Assembly (NCBI GenBank): GCA_016929595.1
Contig: JAFGIN010000068.1
Coordinates: forward strand, 1-64,000
Direction of reading: 5' to 3'
DNA from: Chitinispirillaceae bacterium
GTDB taxonomy: Bacteria > Fibrobacterota > Chitinivibrionia > Chitinivibrionales > Chitinispirillaceae
Length of the DNA stretch: 64,000 nt
Of this stretch, positions 8,876 through 16,843 are shown one piece after another. The notes beneath the pieces are model-generated. The model saw only the letters and a program-made list of their open reading frames with translations. It made no database searches and was not told where the DNA came from. A program made the translations under genes and the position numbers. How positions within the stretch are numbered: the stretch's first letter is position 1; every line of letters starts with the position of its first letter.

Positions 8876-10537
8876 TTAATCATTACCCACCGTAATTCTC
8901 ACTATTCTGGACAAAAGCCCATCCTTCTGAATATTTACAATGTAAGTACCCTTTGACAACTTACGCTCAACCGGAATCTTCACCAGACCATTCTCATTAC
9001 TGCTGATTAGATACGATCCGATTTTTTTCCCCTGCAGATCTGTAATGGTTATACAATCATAGTCGACTTCATCCAGCGGTGAAACCTGTATTGTCTGACA
9101 CCTGTTATTAAAAACTGCTGTCAGTTCCTTTGAAGGTGTCGTTTTGATTCTTTTCTCAGAGACAGCAGTTGCACTCTTTTCTTCCAGAATCCACTGCTGA
9201 TTTTCAGCCCGCAGATATGGATAAATGATAACATTGGCACCATTCTGTAATGACAGATCAAGTACATCGAGGCATTTTCCACTTGCGACATTCACAAAAG
9301 CATAATGGTTACCACCCGCTCCAACGGGTTTCCATCTCTGTGTTTTACTGCTGGCAGTAATTGTCTGCTGCTCAACATTTGCAGCATCCTTTGTGGAATT
9401 GGCTGCAGTTCCAAGGCACAATCCACTGTTGACATTTATAATTCGATAGACCCCAGTCCCTGCGGAATCAAATCTCCACAGTTGGTTCTCAGCAGGGGTA
9501 ACACCTGCACTGATTTGATTCTGCTGAACGTTTGCTCCACTTGATTTAGAACTGTTTGCGACTTCCAGGGCCTTATTACTTTTCTTACATGTAAGCAAAT
9601 AGTTGCCACCGCCAAAAGGTGATGGAGCAAGAGCGGCAGCGCCGGCATTTGTCATTACAACAGATTTGATAGTGCCGTCATTATTGTAAAAGAGTTCATC
9701 GATACAGACAGACCGTTTATAAGGTCCCCCTCCGGGAAGCGCTGCATTGTGATAAACAATGTACCATTTATCCCTGAACTCAACAATTGCCTGATGACTG
9801 GTTTCTGAAGGAAGTCGCTCATTTATCAACCGTCCTCTGTGAGTCCATGGTCCGAGAGAAGAATTGCTCGTTGCATAATCGATGTATTCCGGAAACAGCG
9901 CCGCATAGCTAAGATAATAAATATCATTTCGCTTATGTATCCACGGGGCCTCAGTAAAATCCTTGAGTTTAAAATAGCTAAATGCACCATCGGTACTGAT
10001 CATATCACTTTTCAGTTTTACACCCTTACAACTTGTATTCCCCCAGTAAAGATACGCCTGACCATCATCATCAACAAAAGCTGTAGGATCGATATCATCC
10101 CAGGAGATGCTGACATCTTTTGTCATCTGATTGGTAATAAGAGCCGTGCCTCTGGCATCCTTGAATGGTCCCAGCGGATGCTCTCCAACGGCTACTCCAA
10201 CCCCCTTACCTCCACCGCGTTGCTCGGCACAGATATACCAGTAAAATTTCCCGTTTTTCTCGATCACCTGAGACGCCCAGGCATCTTTTGAAGCCCAGGA
10301 AAAATCGCTTACTTTCAGTCTCGGTCCATGGTCTGTCCAGTGGACCAGATCGGTTGAAGAGAATACATACCAGTCCCGCATTACATATCCCGTCGAGCCT
10401 TCATCATGTCCTGCATAGATATAAAAGGTATCCTTATAAACAAGTGCACCTGGATCAGCAGTATATAGATGATTAAAAAGCGGATTCTCCGCTGATAAGG
10501 AAACAAAAAATAGAAAAACAACAAGTAGTTTTCTCAC
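8876..10537 (-). CDS. Secreted GH43 arabinofuranosidase-like enzyme with CBM13 (ricin-type) domain
   Basis: A 553-residue protein starting at GTG behind a GAGGGT site. The signal peptide is about 16 residues (MRKLLVVFLFFVSLSA). The GH43 domain runs to about residue 300: LYTADPGALVYKD (base Asp), DDIDPTAFVDDDGQAY (modulating Asp), DFTEAPWIHKRND (acid Glu) and ETSHQAIVEF (metal His region). Residues 310-450 are a ricin-type beta-trefoil with three QxW repeats (NQLWRF, TQRWKP, NQQWIL), the CBM13 carbohydrate-binding module. The C-terminal 80 residues are a T9SS-like sorting domain (ITDLQGKKIGSYL). It resembles arabinoxylan or arabinan arabinofuranohydrolases. It is a clear paralogue of the gene 18 bases downstream, which lacks the trefoil. 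Confidence 0.8.
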   Translation of the reverse strand: MRKLLVVFLFFVSLSAENPLFNHLYTADPGALVYKDTFYIYAGHDEGSTGYVMRDWYVFSSTDLVHWTDHGPRLKVSDFSWASKDAWASQVIEKNGKFYWYICAEQRGGGKGVGVAVGEHPLGPFKDARGTALITNQMTKDVSISWDDIDPTAFVDDDGQAYLYWGNTSCKGVKLKSDMISTDGAFSYFKLKDFTEAPWIHKRNDIYYLSYAALFPEYIDYATSNSSLGPWTHRGRLINERLPSETSHQAIVEFRDKWYIVYHNAALPGGGPYKRSVCIDELFYNNDGTIKSVVMTNAGAAALAPSPFGGGNYLLTCKKSNKALEVANSSKSSGANVQQNQISAGVTPAENQLWRFDSAGTGVYRIINVNSGLCLGTAANSTKDAANVEQQTITASSKTQRWKPVGAGGNHYAFVNVASGKCLDVLDLSLQNGANVIIYPYLRAENQQWILEEKSATAVSEKRIKTTPSKELTAVFNNRCQTIQVSPLDEVDYDCITITDLQGKKIGSYLISSNENGLVKIPVERKLSKGTYIVNIQKDGLLSRIVRITVGND

Positions 10538-10555
10538 TTTACCCTCAATATATCT

Positions 10556-11767
10556 TTACTGACCAGTAAACGTACCATTCTCACTGATTTTTCTGATCAC
10601 TTGTATATAAATTCCAGAAGCGGAAGTAAGTTTTTTTGTTAATTTTACCCCTGAAGGGGTAAAAATTGATGTACCCTGAAACGCATTGCAGTTTCTCTCC
10701 GGATTAGCGGCAATAACCATTGTCTGTTTTGATGATCGTTCAAAATTCTTAATGCCGTTCTTAAAGGATGATCTCTCCGGAATATCTACGATTGGAATCG
10801 CAGGAACACCCGTTGTCGTTCGAATGACTTTTTTAATAGTCCCGTCACTATTGTATTCAAGTTTATCAATACATACAGAACGCCTGTATGTGCCCCCTCC
10901 GGGCAGACCACCATTGTGATATATAAAATACCAGTTCCCTTTGAACTGTAGAATTGCCTGATGATTTGTTTCGGAATTTTCAAGAAGATCATTGATAATA
11001 CCCTTATATGTCCAAGGGCCCCTGATACTGCTGCCGGTACAGTATTTCGTTGTCGAAGGGTATCCTGATGCATACGAAAGATAATAGAGTTTATCTCTTT
11101 TATGTATCCAGGGGGCCTCAAAAAAGTCCTTCGCATTGACAGTCTCAACTGAGCCATCGAGTTCGGTCATACTGTTCTTCAACTTAACCATCCTGGCTGC
11201 ACCCCAGGAGCCCCAGAAAAGCCATGGGGTTCCATTGTCAATATACACTGCAGGATCGATATTCAAAGTAACAGAATTGGCGGTCTTATCTGTTATCAAT
11301 GGATGTCCGACATCTTTGTAGGGACCAAGCGGATGATCGGCAACAGCGACCCCGATTGAAAACCCTTCACCTACCTTGATAGATTTGTGAGTTACCGATA
11401 CATACCACCAGAACTTTCCATTATGTTCTACAACATGCCCGGCAAATGCATTCCCGCTTGCCCAGGAAAAATCTCCCGCTTTTAATCTGGTTCCATGATT
11501 TGTCCATTTGACCATATCGGCTGAAGAAAAAATATACCAGTCACGCATCAGAAACGATTTACCACTCTGAGTCTGTTCATCATGCCCGGTAAATACATAC
11601 AGGGTATCTTTATAAACAAGCGCACATGGATCGGCAGTAAAAAGCCCTTTGAACAAGGGGTTTCCACTGTACTGCGCCTGTTGAGCATTCAAATCAAATG
11701 ATAATAACAGAAACAAAATGAAATAAAATGATGTACTATTTTTCAACGGAACGCTCCATTTTGACAA
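10556..11767 (-). CDS. Secreted GH43 arabinofuranosidase-like enzyme, paralogue of upstream-strand neighbour
   Basis: A 403-residue protein. The first codon is a TTG eight bases after GAGAAG; another TTG seven codons in is an alternative. The signal peptide covers about residues 1-28 (ending NAQ). Its motifs parallel the 8876-10537 product: LFTADPCALVYKDTLYVFTG (base Asp), NIDPAVYIDNGTPWLFWG (modulating Asp), DFFEAPWIHKRDKLYYLSYA (acid Glu) and ETNHQAILQF. The shared wording of whole blades (DFSWAS, WKYIFSS-like strands, AVADHPLGPYKD) indicates a tandem duplication. It has no CBM13 domain. The tail (IFTPSGVKLTKKLTSASGIY) is a shorter T9SS-like end. Only 24 bases separate it from the endo-arabinanase, which suggests co-transcription. 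Confidence 0.78.
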   Translation of the reverse strand: MSKWSVPLKNSTSFYFILFLLLSFDLNAQQAQYSGNPLFKGLFTADPCALVYKDTLYVFTGHDEQTQSGKSFLMRDWYIFSSADMVKWTNHGTRLKAGDFSWASGNAFAGHVVEHNGKFWWYVSVTHKSIKVGEGFSIGVAVADHPLGPYKDVGHPLITDKTANSVTLNIDPAVYIDNGTPWLFWGSWGAARMVKLKNSMTELDGSVETVNAKDFFEAPWIHKRDKLYYLSYASGYPSTTKYCTGSSIRGPWTYKGIINDLLENSETNHQAILQFKGNWYFIYHNGGLPGGGTYRRSVCIDKLEYNSDGTIKKVIRTTTGVPAIPIVDIPERSSFKNGIKNFERSSKQTMVIAANPERNCNAFQGTSIFTPSGVKLTKKLTSASGIYIQVIRKISENGTFTGQ

Positions 11768-11791
11768 TGTTTCAACTTCTCAATAGTTCTT

Positions 11792-13021
11792 CTACATTAT
11801 TGAAATTAGCTTTTCATACTTAAGACCGGAATTCTGCTCCAGCACAAAAAGATAAAGACCACGGCTGAGAGTACATGCGTTCAGTTGCAGATGATTCACC
11901 CCTGCTTTTGCCCCTCGGGAAACTGTTGAGAGAACAACCTTACCGGAAACGGTGAAAAGATGCATATTGACAGAACTCTCTTTTTCCATAAAAAAGGTAA
12001 TTTTCCCATCTGCATATCCGGCGTTAAAAGGCCCGTTACGCTTTACTTCAATACAATTGTTAATTGCTACAGGAGTACAGGGATTGAAATCAGTATTCAC
12101 TTCCGGCCAGCCATCTTTCCAGGAGAGAGTGCTGATTTTCAGTTTTGATGCTCCATTCTGGTTTTTATCATAAAAATGATATGACATGTATTCTTTGCCA
12201 TTTTCAGTAAAAAATCCAAAATGACCCGGTCCGATATATCTGCCCTGCGTTTTCAGAATAGTGGTTCCGCCTCCGCTGCTGGTTGATTTACCATTCTTAT
12301 CAAGATATGGTCCGGTAGGAGATGTAGACCGCCCTACATTTATATAATAAGTACTTTTTACGCCATCACAACATTTTCCGCGATTGAAAAACAGATAATA
12401 ATAATCACCATGATGAATAATACCGGCAGCTTCAGGATCATTATTTGCAATATATTTCAAATTATCTTTCCTGACAGGCTTGCCTGTGGTCGAATCGAGT
12501 TCTGTGATGACAATACCCGACCAGAAAGATCCATATGCAAGCCAGACTTTACCATCATGACGCATAATAGCCGCATCAATTGCGTTATGGTTGGAGGAAT
12601 TGGTAGTGGAAACCACCATCCCTTTATCCTCCCATTTCGGGTTTCTGAGAGATGTCGTGGTGGCCAATCCGATTGCTGATTGACGGGAACCAAACGATGA
12701 GCACGAATAGTAAACATTCCAGCGGTTGTTCATATAGAATACATCAGGAGCCCAGAAGTGACCGGCAAAACCTGACACATGCGTTTTAATCCATGATGGA
12801 AAACCTGATGGAAAAATCGCCCCGCTGCGACGCCAGGTGCATAGATCAGTTGAATATGCATACTCAACACCATTACTGGTATAAAAGGTGTAATAACGAT
12901 CGTTCTCCTTAACAATTGTCGATGGATCATGCACACCGTAATCCTTCTGTGCATATACCCAAGATAAACACGTTACGATACTTAACACAATCATACTGAC
13001 AGGATTATTTTTTTTTATCAT
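11792..13021 (-). CDS. Secreted GH43 endo-1,5-alpha-L-arabinanase
   Basis: A 409-residue protein from the ATG at 13021, chosen because GGAGG lies five bases upstream and the signal peptide (MIKKNNPVSMIV, ending VYAQ) then starts normally; an in-frame upstream start at 13081 lacks these. The GH43 propeller begins at once: YGVHDPSTIVKENDRYY (base Asp), SGFAGHFWAPDVFYMNN (blade two), HNAIDAAIMRHDGKVWLAYG (modulating Asp), NNDPEAAGIIHHGDYYYLFF (acid Glu) and YIGPGHFGFF (metal His). This combination, with LAYGSFWSGI, is characteristic of endo-arabinanases, which cut the alpha-1,5 arabinan backbone. The C-terminal domain (HLFTVSGKVVLSTV) is a T9SS-like sorting domain. Family and activity are the best supported of the locus. 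Confidence 0.87.
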   Translation of the reverse strand: MIKKNNPVSMIVLSIVTCLSWVYAQKDYGVHDPSTIVKENDRYYTFYTSNGVEYAYSTDLCTWRRSGAIFPSGFPSWIKTHVSGFAGHFWAPDVFYMNNRWNVYYSCSSFGSRQSAIGLATTTSLRNPKWEDKGMVVSTTNSSNHNAIDAAIMRHDGKVWLAYGSFWSGIVITELDSTTGKPVRKDNLKYIANNDPEAAGIIHHGDYYYLFFNRGKCCDGVKSTYYINVGRSTSPTGPYLDKNGKSTSSGGGTTILKTQGRYIGPGHFGFFTENGKEYMSYHFYDKNQNGASKLKISTLSWKDGWPEVNTDFNPCTPVAINNCIEVKRNGPFNAGYADGKITFFMEKESSVNMHLFTVSGKVVLSTVSRGAKAGVNHLQLNACTLSRGLYLFVLEQNSGLKYEKLISIM

Positions 13022-13089
13022 GGATCCCTCCCTTAAAATAATGTCAACAAGCATCGTATGTAAAAACGATATTACACACATTTTCCATA

Positions 13090-14751
13090 TTATCTGAATT
13101 CAACCAGTACATCTTCTTCCTTCTGGTTCATGTAGCACAATTTTATCCATTGAGCTTCAGGTACCAGGTTCATGATTCGTACTTCGTCAATTTTACCATC
13201 GAAATAGGCACATCCCTGTATCTGTGGTAACAAATCAAGCCGCAAATGACATCCTATAGTAAAATCATACCCCGTAATCCGTTCCTCAGTATTTGGATTA
13301 AGTAACATAGTATCAATTACAAGCTCACCATTGACATAAAGATATTGTCTGTTTCCAGCACGTACTCCGGTAAGGTAAATCCATTGATTTATTCCTGGAG
13401 CCGGTGTCTTTTTGAATTCGCTATATTGCCAACCTGTACGGCTTTTAAACTCTACAAATTCCCATGACGCAGCAGTGTCATGGAAACATTTGTACTGTAA
13501 ATAATACTGTTGATAACCTTTACTAACTATACCATGCCAGATGGTATCTATAGAATCAGCATTCGCCCATAGCGATACCGAATAATTGCCGTTTTCAGGG
13601 AAATTGATTTTACTGTCTGCGGTGCTAAGGATAAGTATATAGCTGCTTTTTCCATCAAATTCCAATGCTTTCCCAATGATCCCCAAAACTGACGATGATG
13701 TGTTCATACCGTATTGGGTACCATTGTAACTATTCATGGTTGCATCAAAGGAGATTGAACCGGGCGGTTCTGCCAGATGCCATACTCCCTGAAAACCCTT
13801 TGCTGTATCAAAAACCGATTCACTCGTTGATACCGGTCGGGCATCAGGATTTCCCCAATACATGACAAAATACTGATGATCACTATTACCATATACGGTG
13901 TCAACCTTTACCCAGACAGCCGCTTGTTTACTTTCAGCATCGTAGCTTTCAATTTCAAAAGGAAGCGGAGTATCATCGGGTTTCTTGAAACGCAGATCAC
14001 TCCCATCAGGTCGTGCAAGTCCAAAATCGAAATGGTCATTCGAAAGTCTGATCAGAACAGGGAACTGATATACATTACCCGATACACCTGCACCACTTGC
14101 GGTTGTATTGAGTCCGATTTTCATTGAATGCTTCCACCCTGAATAATCAGCGATTACCATTGTCTCGCCAGCAGCAAGGGACATTCCGTTTTTAACAGAG
14201 TGAATATTCTGATCCTCCTGGTTAACATAATATAATGCTGGTATATACCCGGCCGGAACTGAATCCAGATATCCGATACCATTACGGATCGCTCCGAAAC
14301 AGGATGTACCGGGAACATATACATAACAACCAGGAGTGATTGCGCATTCAGGAATCTGAACCTCAATCCTGCCAGGTTCTGCAAGCGAAAGTGCCGATGC
14401 ATAGGTAATACTTGTATCAACCAGTACCGATGTGACAAGTGCACGCTTACCATTTTCAATAGAAACAGCTTCTATGGTATAGATACCCGATGGCAGACTG
14501 TCAAACTCGTATTTTCCTTCCGAATCGGTTGTATCTATACCTGGTAAAATGGTATCACAAAAAGGATCATAATCAGCTGTCCTGAGAGTTACCCGGGTAT
14601 TTCGAGCCGGTAAATTATTTTCCAGGCTGACGATACCGGTAATCTTACCATTATCAGTTGAACTGCTTCCTCCCGCAACATCAACAGGGCTGCAGTAGAA
14701 ACCGGTTGTCATTACAACCAGAAATAGTGTCTTAAAAATATGATTTTTCAT
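13090..14751 (-). CDS. Exported DUF2341-LamG protein coupled to TIGR02147 regulator
   Basis: A 553-residue exported protein. A hydrophobic segment at residues 5-19 ends in a Cys (TGFYC), which may be a weak lipobox. Residues 35-205 contain two carboxypeptidase-regulatory-like beta-sandwiches (GKITGIVSLENNLPARNTRV, DSEGKYEFDSLPSGIYTIEA). Residues 210-315 match DUF2341 (FPVLIRLSNDHFDFGLARPD, DHQYFVMYWGNPDA). Residues 320-553 form a LamG/concanavalin-A-like lectin domain (GVWHLAEPPG, GKALEFDGKSSYI, FDGKIDEVRIMN). No catalytic signature is seen, so binding of a glycan is the likely role. Its ATG overlaps the regulator's stop as ATGA, which points to translational coupling. The same N-terminal layout recurs in the lipoprotein at 16833-19175, next to the other TIGR02147 gene. 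Confidence 0.75.
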   Translation of the reverse strand: MKNHIFKTLFLVVMTTGFYCSPVDVAGGSSSTDNGKITGIVSLENNLPARNTRVTLRTADYDPFCDTILPGIDTTDSEGKYEFDSLPSGIYTIEAVSIENGKRALVTSVLVDTSITYASALSLAEPGRIEVQIPECAITPGCYVYVPGTSCFGAIRNGIGYLDSVPAGYIPALYYVNQEDQNIHSVKNGMSLAAGETMVIADYSGWKHSMKIGLNTTASGAGVSGNVYQFPVLIRLSNDHFDFGLARPDGSDLRFKKPDDTPLPFEIESYDAESKQAAVWVKVDTVYGNSDHQYFVMYWGNPDARPVSTSESVFDTAKGFQGVWHLAEPPGSISFDATMNSYNGTQYGMNTSSSVLGIIGKALEFDGKSSYILILSTADSKINFPENGNYSVSLWANADSIDTIWHGIVSKGYQQYYLQYKCFHDTAASWEFVEFKSRTGWQYSEFKKTPAPGINQWIYLTGVRAGNRQYLYVNGELVIDTMLLNPNTEERITGYDFTIGCHLRLDLLPQIQGCAYFDGKIDEVRIMNLVPEAQWIKLCYMNQKEEDVLVEFR

Positions 14752-15599
14752 ACATCTTTCTCCGCATTGCCGCCAGCTTCAAGTTTTCTGCTTAGCGGAA
14801 AGAGCTGCATTTGCATCTGATACACGCGGTCAGAACATTTATCGTTATTCACTATAGAAACCAACCGGTCCCGGAATGCTGCCATTTCCGCAACCAGCAC
14901 ATTATAACACTCTTTTGAGATTCCAACTGTAACTCCATAGATCTGTCGTTCCTCAATAGAAGTCTCATCCAGTGCAATTTCTGCTTTTTTGAGCATCTCC
15001 CGATTGAATGAACGCACAGCCATGCGACCGACACTGCTGTCAGATATGATCGCAGCTGCGGTCTGCCTGAAAGTCCCATTCGGAGCCAGCTCTATGAGAT
15101 TAAGATCTTTTAAGAGTTTGACAGCAAAACGCGCCTCCCGGACTGCAATCGGAGGCGAAACGGCTGCAGCCAGTTCTTTGTAATTACCCCTGAAATCAAA
15201 GTGACAGACAACTTCACGAATAACAGGGACGAACCAGTGGTTGTAATATTCGTGCTGAAGAGCGGTAAGCCGCTGCTCTCTTACCGACTGCATCATCGAG
15301 AGCATCATCGTGTAGTGTTGCTGCTTCTCTCTGGCCAATTTTGCCTGGTTGAAAAACACCAGGTGCCTGAAAAAGGCTGCTTCCTTATCACTGAACTTTA
15401 AAGCTGCAAGAAATTTTTCTATGGATATTGTTGTAAGGTTTCGCTTTGACTCAATCACCTGTTTGAGAAAACTTGGGGAATTGATTCCTGCTTTGGTAGA
15501 AAAATACCGGTAGGAAAAATATTTTGATTTCTCTTTGTTTTCCTCATAATAGTCTTTTAGAAATAAACGGTAATTTATATATGAAAAAATTGAGTCCAT
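14748..15599 (-). CDS. TIGR02147-family (DUF4423) regulator at head of the arabinan/pectin locus
   Basis: A 283-residue cytoplasmic protein. The start at ATG 15599 is chosen by alignment with the paralogue at 15995: MDSIFSYINYRLFLKDYYEE matches the family's N-terminal FxYxxYRxFLxDYYE pattern. The frame remains open to 15659. Residues 1-65 include a helix-turn-helix-like segment (FSTKAGINSPSFLKQVIESK). The remainder is helical and matches the DUF4423 region (PPIAVREARFAVKLLKDLNL, then FRQTAAAIISDS). No signal peptide or membrane segment is present. The family is known from Fibrobacter and related phyla without an assigned function; DNA binding is an inference. The stop codon overlaps the next gene's ATG. 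About 13 kb of secreted carbohydrate-active genes follow on the same strand. Confidence 0.8.
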   Translation of the reverse strand: MDSIFSYINYRLFLKDYYEENKEKSKYFSYRYFSTKAGINSPSFLKQVIESKRNLTTISIEKFLAALKFSDKEAAFFRHLVFFNQAKLAREKQQHYTMMLSMMQSVREQRLTALQHEYYNHWFVPVIREVVCHFDFRGNYKELAAAVSPPIAVREARFAVKLLKDLNLIELAPNGTFRQTAAAIISDSSVGRMAVRSFNREMLKKAEIALDETSIEERQIYGVTVGISKECYNVLVAEMAAFRDRLVSIVNNDKCSDRVYQMQMQLFPLSRKLEAGGNAEKDV

Positions 15600-15994
15600 A
15601 GTAGTGTAATATAAGCCGCCTGAGCACTCCCGGTATCGGAAATACGCATCAACAATCAAATAGTGTATACGCAGCGTATACGATCATCAACATAACACAT
15701 TGAAATACAACAGTTATTAACTATTACATTTTTAAAATTTAACTTTTTTTGTATACTCAACCATATTATGACATCCAATGAAAAGAATTGCGTTCCTGCT
15801 CAGAGAAAAGAACGGCATCCAGGAAGATATTGCGCTGACTGAGAAACCATCCTGCCATCAAATAGCTTTTTAATATCAACAATAACAATGACTTACGTAG
15901 CATTTTGCTGACCACACTGAAGCGTTTTATAATAATACCGGATGCAGATGTCTGTCAAATAAGGTAGATTATACTATGAAAGGGTCTTTTGCAC
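15600..15994. promoter_or_regulatory. Divergent control region of the two TIGR02147 modules
   Basis: This 395-base stretch separates two oppositely transcribed regulators. It holds no convincing gene and contains the perfect palindrome at 15665-15681. A second GTATAC hexamer, the core of that palindrome, occurs at about 15750, followed by an AT-rich patch. The region must carry both promoters unless transcription starts inside the reading frames; no promoter hexamers could be assigned with confidence. Confidence 0.55.
15665..15681. promoter_or_regulatory. Perfect palindrome GTATACGC-A-GCGTATAC, candidate operator
   Basis: Two perfect 8-base arms flank a single A. The site lies 66 bases before the chosen start of the minus-strand regulator and about 315 bases before the plus-strand one. 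Its size and dyad symmetry suit a homodimeric DNA-binding protein. Autoregulation by the TIGR02147 protein is an inference. Confidence 0.5.
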
Positions 15995-16843
15995 GTGAAA
16001 AAATCTATATACAGTTATACCGACTATCGTAAATACCTCAGTGATATGTATCTGCAGATGAAAGCAAAGCGTTCATCATGCTCACATCGGTATATTGAAC
16101 AGCATGTAGGTATATCCCAGGGATATTTTTCGCGTATTATAAGTGGTACCAAAAATATTACCGACAGGGTCATTCAGCAGTTTATTCAATTTTTAAAGCT
16201 CTCAAAAAATGAGGGACGTTTTTTTGAAAATCTTGTGAAATATACCCAGACCGATGATCCATCAGTAAAACAGATGTACTATTCGCGCATGATGACTCTT
16301 GCATCCCCTTCAGTAGCACCTCTGGCGAAGGAACAGTTTTCCTACTTTACCGAGGTTCATCATGTCGCAGTCCGTGCACTGGTCGAGCTTACCCCGATCG
16401 ATGATCAATCTGATTTTGATAAAATCGGGAGTCTTTTAATGCCGCCGGTATCAGGAAATGCATTACAGGAATCTATACGTCTGCTCGAAAAGCTTGGGCT
16501 TGTTACAAAAGATGAAAATGGCAGCTATCACGTAACAGAACGGATCGTTTCGACGGGCAGTCATCCCGGTGACCTGGTTATTCGAACGTATCTTCAAAAC
16601 TCTCTTAAAACTGCCTGTGAAGCACTCAATACGGTTATTGCCAAAGAACGGATGGCATCTGTCATGACCGTTTCAATCTCTCCGCAAACCTATGAACAGG
16701 TACTTGAGCTCTTAGCTGAGACACGTGCAAGGATCAACACACTGGTTGAGCAGGAAAATGATGCAACACGAATTTACCAACTGTCTATGAATCTTGTTCC
16801 TGTTTCGAAACAGATTGACAGAGGTAGATCAGATGAGAATTAA
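15995..16843 (+). CDS. TIGR02147-family (DUF4423) regulator, second copy
   Basis: A 282-residue cytoplasmic protein paralogous to 14748-15599. The GTG at 15995 gives a start (VKKSIYSYTDYRKYL) that lines up with its paralogue and lies ten bases after AAAGGG; a TTG at 15989 is the alternative. The helix-turn-helix-like segment is HVGISQGYFSRIISGTKNIT, followed by the helical DUF4423 region (GNALQESIRLLEKLGLVTKD, then YHVTERIVSTGSHPGDL). No export signal is present. Its stop codon lies inside the next gene, whose ATG starts eleven bases earlier, so the two are translationally linked. Downstream are an LRR lipoprotein and a GH116-type glycosidase. A role in their control is inferred from order only. 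Confidence 0.8.
   Translation: MKKSIYSYTDYRKYLSDMYLQMKAKRSSCSHRYIEQHVGISQGYFSRIISGTKNITDRVIQQFIQFLKLSKNEGRFFENLVKYTQTDDPSVKQMYYSRMMTLASPSVAPLAKEQFSYFTEVHHVAVRALVELTPIDDQSDFDKIGSLLMPPVSGNALQESIRLLEKLGLVTKDENGSYHVTERIVSTGSHPGDLVIRTYLQNSLKTACEALNTVIAKERMASVMTVSISPQTYEQVLELLAETRARINTLVEQENDATRIYQLSMNLVPVSKQIDRGRSDEN

Noticed and set aside
13022-13081. 20-codon N-terminal extension of the endo-arabinanase
   Set aside because: It precedes a strong GGAGG site and a normal signal peptide start at 13021, and lacks its own ribosome-binding site.
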